The notes beneath the pieces were generated by a model, which was not told where the DNA came from, made no database searches, and saw nothing but the letters and a program-made list of their open reading frames with translations. A stretch of 64,000 bases of DNA from Sternotherus odoratus (Eukaryota > Chordata > Testudines > Kinosternidae): the NCBI GenBank assembly GCA_032164245.1, contig JAVMKO010000010.1:30888189-30952188 (forward strand). Direction: 5' to 3'. Positions within the stretch are counted from its first letter, which is position 1. Each line of letters begins with the position of its first letter. This document shows positions 33,816 through 45,701 of this stretch, piece by piece. Both the position numbers and the translations under genes were made by a program.

Positions 33816-34420
33816 TATGAACTCTATCTTCTGAATACTTCAGTTTTGTGTAGATATATTTTTATTATTGTGCAGACATCAAAGCTGTTCCACAGCTTTG
33901 CCATTGGACACAGTGGTTTGGGACAGAAAGCTTCCAGTACTGTCTCCTTTAAGACTTTAGGGATGAAAGATTGCTTTGTCCTGAGAACCACTATCTCAAC
34001 ATGAAAATAGAGTACTGGAGGGGTTCTGTGGACAGAACTCTTCATTCCAATGCCCATCCAGGGTGATGTAATTGCTATTAAAAAACCCAATTGTTAGAGA
34101 GGGAATTCCGCCTTTATAAACTCTGAAGAGTATCTTACAGGAACAATTAGTAACACATTGACATCCAGTGATGGGGCTACCATGTGTAGTTGTGGGGGAT
34201 CAGTCTGCATAAAGTGATAATTATTTGGATCTTTTCCATATGCTGGATATAACTGATGTGCATACCAGTAACGCCTCATTTCTAAGCCAGTGATTGACAT
34301 CTCTATATTCTTCCCTCAAAACCACAGAAGGCTAGAGACCCATTATAGGGGGTTTGGACTTTAGTACTCTGGAAAATATCTTTACCAAGACTGATCTTGG
34401 TAATCAACTCCTCTAGGAAG
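33816..34420 (-). mobile_element. DIRS-like fragment: gag piece joined to tyrosine recombinase
   Basis: Minus-strand ORF 34090-33824 reads GFLIAITS, then VVLRTKQSFIPKV, FCPKP and DVCTIIKIYLHKTEVFR, the pattern of a DIRS tyrosine recombinase core. The first catalytic-Arg region is changed (ITSPWM). Just upstream, 34300-34094 (RRYWYAHQLYPAYGKDPNNY) looks gag-like, which implies a large internal deletion between gag and recombinase. Confidence 0.7.
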
Positions 34421-34770
34421 TAGTCCATTGAAGGAGCTGTGATAAACAACAAGAAAATTGTAACTCTAGCTACACTCTCCTTACCCCCCTGTAAAATTCA
34501 CATCAGCAGTGACATTCAGCCATTCAGCTTAACCTAAATTGAGGACAACGAGATTTAAATCTTTCTACTAAAATACTCTACATTCAGTAAAAACAAAAAG
34601 CTTTGTAAATCATGCCAAAATGCAGCACACGGGTTCACAACATAATCCAGACAGCAAGGGCTAAGAACTACTCACATTGATCTCTAGTGTTCCTCCTTGA
34701 GGCCAATACAAGAAGCAATATTGACTTGCTCTACAGGGAAGCAATTCTCAATTGCTAGCCCTTCTCTGAA
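34421..34770. other. Intron sequence, no feature recognised
   Basis: No gene seen. Possibly an extension of the neighbouring degenerate repeat. Confidence 0.4.
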
Positions 34771-35021
34771 GCAGAGGGTATATCTAATGCTGCAGCTGGG
34801 AGTGAGCCTCCCAACCCAGGCAGACAAACTCACACTAGCAGGCTCAAGCTAACACTAAAAATACCCGTGTGAGCTTTGCAGCTGCATCAGAAACTCAGGC
34901 TAGCCACTTGAGCTCAAGTTTAGAGTCGCAATGTCCACCAGCTATTTTTAGTGCTAGAGCCCCACTACACTGAGTCTGTTTACTTGGGCTGGGATTCTAG
35001 TTCCCAGCTGCAATGTAGATA
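34771..35021. mobile_element. TIR-type MITE
   Basis: Left TATATCTAATGCTGCAGCTG and right CAGCTGCAATGTAGATAT form imperfect terminal inverted repeats. Non-coding middle. Target duplication not clear. Confidence 0.65.
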
Positions 35022-36900
35022 TTCTCAGAGAGGGTAGCTGTTATAGAGGGCTTTTGAGGGAGGAGTGTGAGGAATGGTGGAGGAGATACACCACAAATCC
35101 TCTGGAATAAAGATGATCTTTGCTCTAAATTCCATATTTTCTTTGTCCCTTTGAAACTATCTCTAGTCATCTTCCATTCTGCACAGACATAACACAAAGC
35201 CATAAATGCAATTTCCTGCAAGAGAATCACTCAAATGTCCAGGGTGAGTAGGATTAACTGCTGCACCACCAAACACAGTCAATTTTATTTAAAAATATTT
35301 GGTAAAACTTAGTTACTATGATTTTTATAAAGAAAAAGAAAAAAAGCACAGTAGGAAAGGTTATATCCGGTCTCAATTTGAAACCTTTACTGAAAGACTT
35401 TTCTATCCGGGGGGGGGGGGGTATAGTTTTTGGAAAAACCCTCTACTGAGAAGCCAATTTCATATTTACCAGCTTCTTTTTTACCACTACGAATGGCAAA
35501 AAATAACTCCCCAACCAACCAACCCCCCCCACAAAAACCAAAACCCCAAGACCATAACATGGATAAAATATTTGAAGACTCCATCACAGACTCAAATTCA
35601 TTCAATTTCAAACATTTATTCATCATTTCAAGAGATGAATATTCTGCAAGTCCTGTTCTGGGTGATGAACTGACCTTTCCAGTGATGATATAACCACAAC
35701 ACAATGCTAAAGGAATTTAAATTTATCAGTCCCTACCACCTTCATAATCCGCTATGGGATTAAAAAAAAAAGTTCAGTTTCTTCTGTTGATATGCCTTCA
35801 GGACCCCCCCACCAATCTGACATTTCTTAATCCTATCTTATTTTTTAGGTCATCAATTTGATCTCTCGGTGAGCTTTACAGTTGTTGGCTTTCTCAGTTA
35901 GAAAAAAGTGTCATGTTCATTGATCTTTATCTTCACATCTTCAATTTTTCTCTAAACCTGCTGCAGTCGTTAACTGAAGATTTTGAACTTCTTTTCCATT
36001 CCACACATTTTAGCCTGAATTAGCATTAACCTTTAGCTAACATCTGATGAGTTAATAAAGAGCAAGTGTAGCATCACTTGGTAAATCAAATATAGTTCCT
36101 ATTGATGCAAAACTGTAAGCAGCCAGGCCTGGTTCACAAATACTGTAAAATAGACAAATCAAAATCCTTGAACCATATTGGCTTAATTTTTGGTATTGAA
36201 AAAAACTCTCTCACCGCCTTCTCCCCTTCCCACTTTCTTCCCCCTTCTTAATAGCAAACAAAATCAAGTAAAAAACAAATTACCTTAAGACACTAAAATG
36301 CATCAAAGGCAATTAAAAAAAATTACAGAAAGCCACATGCAACAAAAAGCTACCAAATCTTATTCTGCCCATAAAACTCCCAATGTTTCATTCTTTTCTT
36401 TTTTTAAATATTCTTAGAAAGATCATAATGGAGTTAGTACTTTTTATAAAATAGAATTCATAGCAAATAAAATATAATTACCCTTGGAAAATTTAGAGCT
36501 ATGATTTCACACTACCACCACAGCTTGGTGGGAAAAAATAAAGAAAATTCTCTAAAAGGGGGTGGATAACAGGAAAGAGAAAGACTAGCTATTGCAAACA
36601 GTAACAGTACAAATATACTCTAGGCAGGTGTGATAAAACAAAGTAACAGCACCATCCCTAGTGTAGTTCAAGACGCTTTGTTTTCAGCCAGGTACTATGT
36701 TGCACACAAGTGTGGTGATACTTCCTAGTATCATAACACCCACATTATACCCCTAACTTTAATCAAAAACATTGTAACAAAAACTTGGAGCTTTCCAACT
36801 CTGAAAAAATATCAGAAAAGCAGACAATAAATAAGTCCTCATTGAACCAGTTTTAATAGAGGTGTGATTTTAAACTCATGCAAAAAGCTGAGTTTGACAC
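35022..36900. other. Intron sequence with homopolymer runs
   Basis: Contains a G run at 35410-35421 and a C run near 35524-35531. No gene, exon or named repeat recognised. Confidence 0.5.
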
Positions 36901-36916
36901 TCCTATGGGCAGTTTA

Positions 36917-37075
36917 AAATAGGCTGATTTCAACTTTAGGTTAAATTGATTATCAATCAGTTTAAGATAAACTGAAATAAGAATGTCCACACATAGATTT
37001 CCATGACTTTAAATCAGTTTAAAAATCATTTAAAGTTAAATCAATGCATTTTTTCTTGTATAGACAAGACAACAG
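36917..37075. repeat. Imperfect inverted-repeat element
   Basis: GATTTCAACTTTAGGTTAAA and a later TTTAAAGTTAAATCAATGC run in opposite orientation around a centre near 36990, suggesting an old MITE. No confident ends. Confidence 0.4.
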
Positions 37076-37253
37076 GGTGAGGGAATTATAGGACCTGACC
37101 TTGTTTTTGGTGAGGGTCAGACATCGCATTGAAAGGAATAAGTCTATGATTTTATAATTTTCTACCTGGCAGGGTACAACTAAAAGAATAATTAGATACA
37201 AAAGGCTTAAAATATCTTTTGAGTTAATATACTGGTAGCCTACTTTCTCTAAG

Positions 37254-37435
37254 GCTTGGTCTACACTACCACTTACATTGGTATAACTCAGGGGTCTCAA
37301 ACTCAAATAACCACGAAGGCCACATGAGGACTAGTATATTGGCCTGAGGGATGCATCACTGACACTCCCCCCTTGCTGCCCCTGGACCCGTCCCCACTCC
37401 ACCTCTTCCATGAGGCCCTGCCCCTTCCCCCCCTT
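37254..37435. mobile_element. Fragments of two TIR repeats truncated by CR1
   Basis: AGGCTTGGTCTACACTACC (37254) is one repeat start. CAGGGGTCTCAAACTCAAAT (37288) is a hAT left end followed by a C-rich body that stops where the CR1 begins. The hAT right end was not found beyond the CR1. Confidence 0.55.
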
Positions 37436-38035
37436 ATAGAATATTAGGGTTGGAAGGGACCTCTGGAGGTCATCTAGTCCAACTGCCTGCTTAAAGCAGG
37501 ACTAATCCTCAACTAAATCATTCCAGCCAGGGCTTTATCAAGCCTGACCTTAAAAACCTCTAAAGGAAGGTGATTCTACCACCTCCCTAGGTAACCCATT
37601 CCAATGCTTCACCACCCTCCTAGTGAAAAAGTTTTTCCTAATATCCAATCTAAACCTTCCCAACTACAACTTGACCGAACAAGGAGTAATGGTCTCATCT
37701 GCTACCACTGAGAACAGTCTAGATTCATCCTCTTTCGAACCCCCTTTCAGGTAGTTGAAAGCAGCTATCAAATCTCCCCTCAGTCTTCTCTTCTGTAGAC
37801 TAAATAATCCCAGTTCTCTCAGCCTCTCCTCATGAGTCATGTGCTCCAGGCCCCTAATCATTTTTGTTGCCCTTCTCTGGACTCTTTCCAATTTTTCCAC
37901 ATCCTTCTTGTAGTGTGGGCCCCAAAACTGGACACAGTACTCCAGATGAGGCCTCACCAATGTCGAATAGAGGGAAACAATCACGTCCCTCAGTCTGCTG
38001 ACAATGCCCCTGCTTATACAGCCCAAAATGCCCTT
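37436..38035 (-). mobile_element. CR1 LINE 3' fragment, second copy
   Basis: Starts at the 3' end with ATAGAATATTAGGGTTGG and runs through the same C-terminal coding region as 4813-5787 ([20 protein letters not shown] on the minus strand at about 37950). 5'-truncated at about 38035 and inserted in C-rich hAT-like DNA. Frameshift in the C-terminal part. Confidence 0.92.
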
Positions 38036-38278
38036 CCCTGTCCCCATTCCAACCCCTTTCCCGAAATAGCATAGAAATACCATGTTAATCTAAAAATTCA
38101 AGGCCATGTATGTTTGATTCAGTGAAACAAGACTGACCTATTGAAGACAGTTCAAAATACTGGATGCTGTTCATATGAAGAAAGGTGCTAACGAAAATGA
38201 CTATCCAGTAAAATGTTAAAACATTACACATGCATGTATCAAGTTCTTTATAAAGCCCTTAAATTACTTCCCATTTCT

Positions 38279-38455
38279 CAGGGTCAGGTTTACCTTTTTT
38301 GCCACCCCAAGCAAAAAAAAAAAAAAAAAAAAAAGCCACCTGAACTGCCAAAGCAAAAAAAAGGGTGGTCGCCCCAAAATTCACCGGAATGCCGCCCCTT
38401 GGAATGTGCCGTCCCAGGCACGTGCTTCCTACGTTGGTGCCTGGAGCCGGCCCTG
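38279..38455. mobile_element. hAT-type MITE with internal poly-A
   Basis: Ends CAGGGTCAGG and CCGGCCCTG. Exact 8-bp duplication CCATTTCT (38271-38278 and 38456-38463). A run of about 22 A lies near 38313-38335. It lies about 80 bp into the intron from the donor of the large PEAK1 exon. Confidence 0.9.
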
Positions 38456-38539
38456 CCATTTCTGCAAAATGTACAGCATATTCCACAACACCAAATGAGT
38501 GAATTAAAAAGACATATATTATTATTAAAGGCAGTTTAC

Positions 38540-41500
38540 CTGAGGATCTTCTTGGGAATCTGAGATGGTGAAGAATGACTCTTAATTTTCTGTTCAGAAT
38601 CCTCTGCCAACATCTCTTCCATTTCTGCTTTGTCCTTTGCCACTGTATCTTCATTTGGAGACTCCACTCCAGCCTTGTTCTGGTCGGTCTTTGGTTCAGC
38701 CTGTGCTGGTTCACATCTATACATGAAAACAATGGATGGCTTCTCACTAGAGTCTGTTTTTGATTCACTGAACCAATGGTGGCGTTGAACAGGAGGAGGA
38801 GGCAGCATATGTATAACAGTTCCATCAAGACCCACTAATTTCCCTTTTTCTCTTTCCTTCTCTTTGTCTTCCTCATCATCAGTCTTTCTGCGGCGGAAGA
38901 AGCTCTTAAAGGATATCCAGCGCTTGGGTTTTGCATCAGCAGCTCGTCTACCTTCTGAATGCAGTATTGATTCGGCCTCTGTTGATCTAATGGGACTGGT
39001 TGGTTTGCTCCAGTTGCTGAAATGTCTTTGCAACAGATTACTTGCATGATAGGGCGAAGAAGTGGAACGCGGAGGGGGAAATGGAGGTGCTTGCTCTATT
39101 TTGGGACTTGTGATATTATGGGTGCCTGTTACAGGCTTTGAAGAATGGGTGGCAAGTGGCTTTGATAGTGTATCCTTCTGCATTTTAGTGGTCGTGCTTT
39201 CTGTGGCACTGGATACTTCAGTATCATTGATGGATTGTGCGGTAAAGAGAGATTTGGGTCGTATCAGGCTGCTTTTAGTGGTATCTGCATCAGGTGGTAG
39301 GGAATATAATTCTTCCACACTGCAAGACTTGGGTCCTGATTGAGGTGTTTCTGGAGGAGACTGTGGGGGCTGGATAGACGCCACAATCTGAGAAAGCACT
39401 GTGTTTGCATTTTCCCTATTGCTGCTGCCACCAGAAGTCTCCTGTGCTCCTTCTATTTTGGCTGCAGGCTCCTGACTTATCTTCCGGACTCTTGTTGGAG
39501 AGCTGTGGTCAAAACTATTACTTCTTTGTGGTGATGTCTGACCTTTGCTGAGACAGCTATTGTACTCATGAACTTTCTGAGCCACAGAACCCAGTTTACA
39601 CTCTGTGCTATTAGTTACCCCCTTGGGTTGGGTAAATTCAGTGGGTTTGCTGGGTATATTTTCAGGGATTTTGCTTTCTGTTTCTATTTCTTCATATGTG
39701 TGGCTTATTACACTTGTAGTTTTATCTTTGATGGAGAGCTCTCCACTGGTCCCTAGAAAACTTTTGTAAATGGCTAAATTATCATATGCATTTGGATTGA
39801 TTACAATAGGAACTTTGATAGCATTCTTTGAACTCCTAGCATATGTAGGTTCATCATGAATGATAATTGGAAAAGGTGGCATGCCAGCATTGTTGTAACT
39901 ATTAAATTTTATCTCAGACAAATTGGGTGACTTCACTGGGATGGTTTTTGAAGAAATATTTGTGGTTGTAGGTGAAGTAGGAGCAGATTTGTGGCTGCTT
40001 TTCCTTGGAGGGACTGAAGGTCCTGAGCTACTAGCAATTAATTCCACCTTAGGTATCTTCTGTCGTGGGCTAGTACTAGAAGTCCATACTTCTTGGTATC
40101 TGACTGCACTGGATTTTTTTAGATTGGCATTTATGCGCCCAGATGATGCAGTAGTAGATATAATTGGTGCACCTGAAGTTCCTGGCGAATTTGGGTTAGA
40201 TAGAGTACTTGTGGTTTCTAAGCTTTCAGTCTGACCTTCCATACACTCAATAGTCATGGCTGCTGACACATCTACTATAGTATAAGGCTTGCATACTGGT
40301 TGTTCCATATTCACCACTCTGTAAGGTTTGGCTTGATCTTCCAACGATACCAAGTTTATAGTCACTGCTTGACCAGTAACATCTGTAGCACTTTTGCTTT
40401 CTTGATTATCACTTTGTACCGCAATCTTTCCATCCTTCTCTTCCAGTCTAAGTGCAAGAACTGCCTTGTGAGTCTCTAGAATTTTTGCAGTGTTTCTGGA
40501 AGCTTTTGACATGTCTTTCACTTGCTGTTTATCACAAAGACTCTCATAATCTGGTTCAATCAACTTGATCTCCTTAGGGGTACTGGGAGATAACCCTCCA
40601 TTGCAGAGTTTTTGAGATGAGCTGCTGATTGTTTCAGAGCGAGACTCTTCAGTCAAAGATGAATCGGGAGATGTGGAATCAGATGATACCATACTCTGCA
40701 TGCTTTCCTGCCCATAAAGGATCACAGTTTCTTCTCCATAACCATTTAAAATTTCATCATAGCTATCATCATAGTCTACAGCACAGATCCTCTGTAGAGA
40801 CTTGTTCCTTAAAGGCACAGTATTCCATTTTTTGTCAACACAAAACCGGACAGGAGACAGGGTGTTAGCTCTAAAGTTAGCAAAGCGAGGTTGGCCCCGC
40901 ATGCGAATTTCCATTGCTAGCAGCTCTTCATCACTTTCATCCCAACTCTCATGCTCTTCTTGCATGCTGCCAAAAAACATATCATCCTCACTCTCATCTC
41001 CACTGGAGAATTCTGGGTAACAGAAACGCCCACCTTCATTACTTATTACTTCAGTGCTTCCACTCAGAATAACATGCTTACTTTGTGAATCCTTCATTCC
41101 ACCCATCATGCAGCTTGGAGGGATCTGTCTTTCTAATGATCTTTTATAGCAATTATTTATTCTTCCCAAGAAAGTTTCCCTTGAGTTCATTTCATTTCCT
41201 GTTAGCTGAGGTGTGGTATCCAAACCTGCAATTTCCTTCAACACTTCTGTCAGTCCATTATTATTGTTATTTGGTATCTTACCTGCACTATCATTGTTGC
41301 CATAAGGCCTATGAACATGGCTATAACCTTCAATTTCATCTTCATTATTATTATTCAGTGGCTTTTTGTTTAAGACAGCCTTGTTTCGGTTCCACCCTAT
41401 AATTACTGGCTTGTTCTCACAATGATCTGGTGTGCTGATCTCACCACTTACACTCTGCCCATCTACCACCATCATGGTGGGTTTCACAGCTATAGTGGGC

Positions 41501-41703
41501 TTCTTTGCTACAGGGGGTCGGAAATTTCCTGTACTTCTTCCACGGTGGTTGTTGCTGTGGTTTGCATTGGTCTTCAGATTACCATGCGAGAGAGGAGCCT
41601 TTTCAGAGGCCAGGGGCAGTTGGTGCAAGCTTTTGGGTTTGAAGCAATTTTTACATTCACCTGGTTTCCAGACGTGTTCAGTGAAGGTGTTGCAAGCAGA
41701 CAT
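38540..41703 (-). CDS. PEAK1: PEAK1 large first coding exon (N-terminal disordered scaffold)
   Basis: The exon encodes 1054 complete codons plus two bases, starting at MSACNTFTEHVWKPGECKNC. That N terminus is the recognisable start of PEAK1. The start at 41703 is supported by an A at -3 and by an in-frame stop at 41737-41739, with no ATG between them. The region is low-complexity and disordered: an N-terminal CxxC-containing segment, poly-Asn patches, an acidic DESDEE block, many SP/TP sites, and tyrosines in typical SH2-ligand settings (Y621 in EPTYARS; Y640 and Y646 in NAYDNLAIY). The C-terminal part carries a basic KRWISFKSFFRRRK patch. The donor is CAG|GTAAAC with the intron starting at 38539, and the reading frame continues into exon 2 in the correct phase. 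No frameshift or premature stop is seen, so the gene looks functional. Confidence 0.96.
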
Positions 41704-41815
41704 TTTCCCAAAGCTTTGCACCTGATGCTCCACTGTTCAGTGCATGATAAGAACTTCATCCATTCGTTTTCACTCTGCTCATTTATTCTGGCTATGCTTT
41801 CAAATAGTGATCTTT
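41704..41815 (-). promoter_or_regulatory. PEAK1: PEAK1 5'UTR part of the first coding exon, with two short uORFs
   Basis: The probable exon start is 41815, directly after a strong acceptor (long T/C tract ending TTTTTTAG at 41816-41823). The 112-nt leader contains two overlapping upstream ORFs on the minus strand. One runs 41782-41756 (8 codons plus stop). The other runs 41763-41737 (8 codons plus stop, in frame with the main ORF). Such uORFs can reduce initiation at the main start. The more distal 5'UTR exons and the promoter are not recognised in the window. Confidence 0.65.
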
Positions 41816-41933
41816 CTAAAAAATGAAAGACAGAAAACAAAATATAAGAATGGGAAAAAACAACAACATTCAGTGACAAGTGAATGACTGTGTTTATACT
41901 CATGTTCTGACTGTTTCTATGTTTACAACACTT
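41816..41933. other. Acceptor region of the PEAK1 large exon
   Basis: The minus-strand polypyrimidine tract and TTTTTTAG acceptor lie at 41816-41840. The rest is intron or 5'UTR intron. Confidence 0.7.
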
Positions 41934-42861
41934 ACTCCTGGGAGAAGTAATGTTCTGCACAGAATTTCATTTCTTCCTACAGAATTGGTGCTGCACAGCT
42001 GCTGGCTGCCACTAGGGAACACTGGTCCTGGCAGAGCCTGGTTTCCCAGATCACAAATAGAGGACACTGCTGTAGGGGAGGAGACGGGGAACTGGAAGGT
42101 TCCTGGCAGCTGTGGTTCCAGGCACACCCTGAAGGAAGGCGGTAGCATGTGGGCCGTGGCCTCACAGTGAGCAGACCACCCAGCCCGGCAGAGATAGAGG
42201 CTCTGCTCGGAGTCAGCCCTGCACCACCCAACACTGAAATCACCACAAGAAACTCCATATAAGCCCGGTCTGACCAGCATCAGGCTTTCTCCTTGTGGGT
42301 CCCAAGGTTCTGGGGCAAGAGGATGCAGGTATCTGGGGGAAGAGGGGATGCAGATGTCTGGGCTGGGAGTACCCTGGGCAGCCCTCTCCGGCACTCCCCA
42401 AACACCCTCTCCCAGTATACACAGACTCCTCCAGCACTCCCCAACTGTACCCCCTTCCAACCCCGTCCCCCTGGCATTATCCTCTATTTGGGAGCCTCTA
42501 TATGGCACCCCTATGAGGGCAAAACCCCAAGAACAAAGGACCAGAGAGGCAAAGTTTTCTCCCCAAGATGTGCCCAGCTGGCATATGACACACCCAGACT
42601 GAGGTGCCCAACAAAAACATAACAGAGAAATCAGGAACTGGGTTGTCATACTGGTTCCTTTAACTTTCTACTCCTGGGGGAATCTGTTTTGGTGTCTTTA
42701 CTGTTATAGACATATTTTCTGACAGGTATTTTGCAATAAATTACCAAAATAATTGAAATGGGCATGATTAAATTGTATTATTTTCACAAATAAAATATGT
42801 AGAATTTTAAGATATTGTGCACAACATTCTAGTTTTTTTGGCACAGAACTCCCCCAGGAGT
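41934..42861. mobile_element. hAT-type element, 928 bp, next to PEAK1 exon 1
   Basis: ACTCCTGGGAG … CTCCCCCAGGAGT terminal inverted repeats that extend as TGTTCTGCACAGAA / GGCACAGAACTC. Flanks CAACACTT and AAACACTC agree at 6 of 8 positions, a mutated 8-bp duplication. GC-rich interior with ORFs that carry no transposase motif. It starts only 119 bp upstream of the predicted exon edge. Confidence 0.8.
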
Positions 42862-42973
42862 AAACACTCTTGGCAATGACTTAAAATAACCATGTAGTCT
42901 CTATCTGACAACTTATAGCTCTTTATTGACTTTTACAAAACCAAATATCTAAAAAGCAAAACAATTACATATA

Positions 42974-43622
42974 GATAGGGATCTACCAAATTCACAGTCA
43001 TGAAAAATGCATCACAGACCATGAAATCTGGTCTTTTGTTTTCTTTTATCCTATTCTATACTGACTTCACAGAGGAGACCAGCATTTCTCAAATTGGGGG
43101 TCCTGATTCAAAAAGGAGTTGTGTGGTTGGGGGGGTCACAAGGTTCTTTTAGGGGGGTTGCATTATTGCCACGCTTACTTCTCACTGCCTTCAGAGCTCG
43201 GTGGCTGTAGAGTGGTGGCTGTTGGCCAGGTGTTCAGTTCTGAAGGTCATGCCCTGACAGCAGCAGCGCAGAAATAAAGGTGGCAATACTATACCATGCA
43301 TCCTTACTTCTGCGCTGCTGCTGATGGCAGCTCTGCATTCAGAGCTGGGCTCCTGCCCCGCAGTCACTGCTCTCTAGCTGCCCAGCTCTGAAGGCAGTGC
43401 AATCGCTAGCAGCAGTGCAGAAGTAAAGGTAGCAGTACCACAACCCCCTCTATGATAACCCTGCAACCCCCCACTCACAACTCCTTTTTTAGTCGGGACA
43501 CCTACAATTACAACACAGTGAAATTTCAGTTTTAAATAACTGAAATCATGAAATTTACTATTTTAAAAATTCTATGACTGTGAAATTGACCAAAACAGAC
43601 CATGAATTTGGTAGGGCTCTAG
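42974..43622. mobile_element. Long-TIR non-autonomous DNA transposon
   Basis: AGGGATCTACCAAATTCACAG at the left pairs with CATGAATTTGGTAGGGCTCT at the right. The inverted similarity continues inward (CAGTCATGA / TGACTGTGAAATT). The GC-rich centre has inverted GCAGCAGCGCAGAA / TTCTGCGCTGCTGC blocks. No clean target duplication found. Confidence 0.75.
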
Positions 43623-43631
43623 ATTTAGAAC

Positions 43632-43790
43632 AGTGGTGGGTAACCTGTGGCCCATCAGAGTAATGCGTTGGTTGCGAGACGGTGTTTACATTGACCCTCC
43701 GCAGGCATGGCCACTTGCAGCTCCCAGTGGCCATGGTTTGACATTTCTGGCCAATGGGAGCTGTGGGAAGCAGCAGCCAACATGTCCCTG
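43632..43790. mobile_element. hAT-type left-end fragment
   Basis: Begins CAGTGGTGGGTAACCTGTGG and continues with GGCCAATGGGAGCTG, as in reptilian hAT MITEs. No right end. Confidence 0.55.
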
Positions 43791-45495
43791 AAAAGTGACA
43801 AAGATTAGGACTATATTGTTACATCCCTACTAATTCAGTGCTATTGACCTTCAGTTCTGAATGCTAAACTGAGCTGAGAAAGATGGGACCTAACACTAAA
43901 AAAGAAGGGCATGTTGCCACAGAAACATCCTCCAAAATATCAGACAGGACAGGGATGGTGAAAGAATATGTTTAGTTTTCTTACATGCGATATAAATAAT
44001 TTGATTTAGTTTAAAGGTGAATGTTCTATTGCTTAACTGAGAAAACCTGCCTGAACAAATCAATGTAATTCATAGTTACCAGACATAAAGCCTTTCAGTC
44101 ATTTTAGTTATGTTTCCATCAAGGTCAAATTATTACTGGGCAGATACTTTAGCCAAAGAGAAAATGGTTACTCCAAAAAGAGAGCTAGATAAAAAACATT
44201 GGTCCATTATATGCAGAAAGTCACACACACCAGTTTTTTATGGCATTTATCTTAAGTCAACTTAGAACAGAGATGATAAAACTATCTTAAACCATATGCA
44301 TGATGCAAGGCAATGCTTCTTTTAGTTACCGGTTTGTTTCACCTATATTCTTCCTACCAAATCTGCAATACAAGTAGAAATTTCCCTCAGCTAACTGGAA
44401 AACTATTTGAGAATGAGTTTGATCTGTTCCTGAAATAACTAGCCCCATGTCAAAAACCAAATAGGAACCCACTAAATGTAAGCCTTCAGGATTATGTAGG
44501 ATTTGAGTCTTTCATGAATTGATGTCTCATCTATTTAAACCCGCCAGGCCAAATTCATCCCAATGTAACTTCAGGGAATCATCTTTAATGTAAAAATACA
44601 AGAAACATTTTCTTAGACCATTTGAACGATCAATATACATTTTTGATCACCGAAATGAATGCAAACTGTGTAAATAAACCTATCCAGTAAATACAGCTCT
44701 CAAACTGATTTAGTGGTTGGCATGTTATCAACAGAATTGCTACACTGTAATTCACCAGAAACACAATTGGCTTTCATCACAGTACGGCATATAATACAAG
44801 CTATTAATAAAATCGGGCTCTTATATATATGCAAATTTTATCAAGTACATTATGGCAAGGTGCCTTCCTATTCACATTCAAACACCAGATGGGGCTGCAG
44901 TCTAGCACTAGAATAGTTTTATCCAGCACATTCATAGTAACAGAGTTCTCATATTTCATACATTGACTAACAATGTTTAGAGACAAAGCTTTTTCCCTTG
45001 AAGATAATCCCAAAATCTTTCTCTATATGATCTAACAGATATTAGCATTGCCAATGTCAAGCCTTTGGTTTTTACGGCACTGGGGAAAATTACTTTTCCT
45101 TCCTTGTTGAACTGTTTGAAGCAGCTCTGCTAGCCCAACACCCTCATCATATACTCTTATTATAAAAGTTACATTCAAGAAATGAGTTTCCTGAAATATT
45201 TAAGAGAAAGAACAGAAGTGCTAGAATCTCTCATTCTGATGATCTCCTTGCTTTCATGTATCCATTATGTAAAAAAGAAAAACAAAAAAGAGGATGTTCT
45301 GAGTCCAAACAAAATGTTTTCTTAGTTAATACATTTCTATTCCATAAAATCTCTGAGCAAATAATTTAAACAAAAGAGTAAATGTGAATGTAGTTTTTAA
45401 GGCTTAGCTGGTTTTTACTACCTGTGTGAGAGATGGACAGGACACACTTGCTTTGAAATTCTATCACAAAATTGGCAGTTTTATGGATCAGGATC
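43791..45495. other. AT-rich intron, no gene seen
   Basis: No exon, RNA gene or named repeat recognised. Confidence 0.5.
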
Positions 45496-45503
45496 CTTTA
45501 GTC

Positions 45504-45693
45504 CAGGCCCACACAACTCGGAAAGAAGCGAGGGCCATATTACTGAAAAATCCCAGCTGTGGGCCGAAAAGCCCTGCCCTCGCCCTGTCCCCATCCGCTT
45601 CCCCCCAACCCAACCACTTGGCTTGCCCCGCCCCTACTCACCCTCCGCGAGCCGCACAGTGAACCCGTGTGGGCCGCATGTTGTGCAGGCCTG
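45504..45693. mobile_element. hAT-type MITE, 190 bp
   Basis: CAGGCCCACACAAC and GTTGTGCAGGCCTG terminal inverted repeats. Exact 8-bp duplication CTTTAGTC (45496-45503 and 45694-45701). Confidence 0.93.
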
Positions 45694-45701
45694 CTTTAGT
45701 C

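Noticed and set aside
41731..41733. Possible PEAK1 start ten codons upstream of MSACN
   Set aside because: The codon is GTG, not ATG, and an in-frame stop lies just before it. MSACN at 41703 is the better start.
41422..41826. 134-codon plus-strand ORF over the PEAK1 exon
   Set aside because: Antisense shadow of the PEAK1 coding exon.
41900..42649. 249-codon minus-strand ORF
   Set aside because: It lies inside the GC-rich hAT-type element and shows no transposase motif or host-protein similarity.
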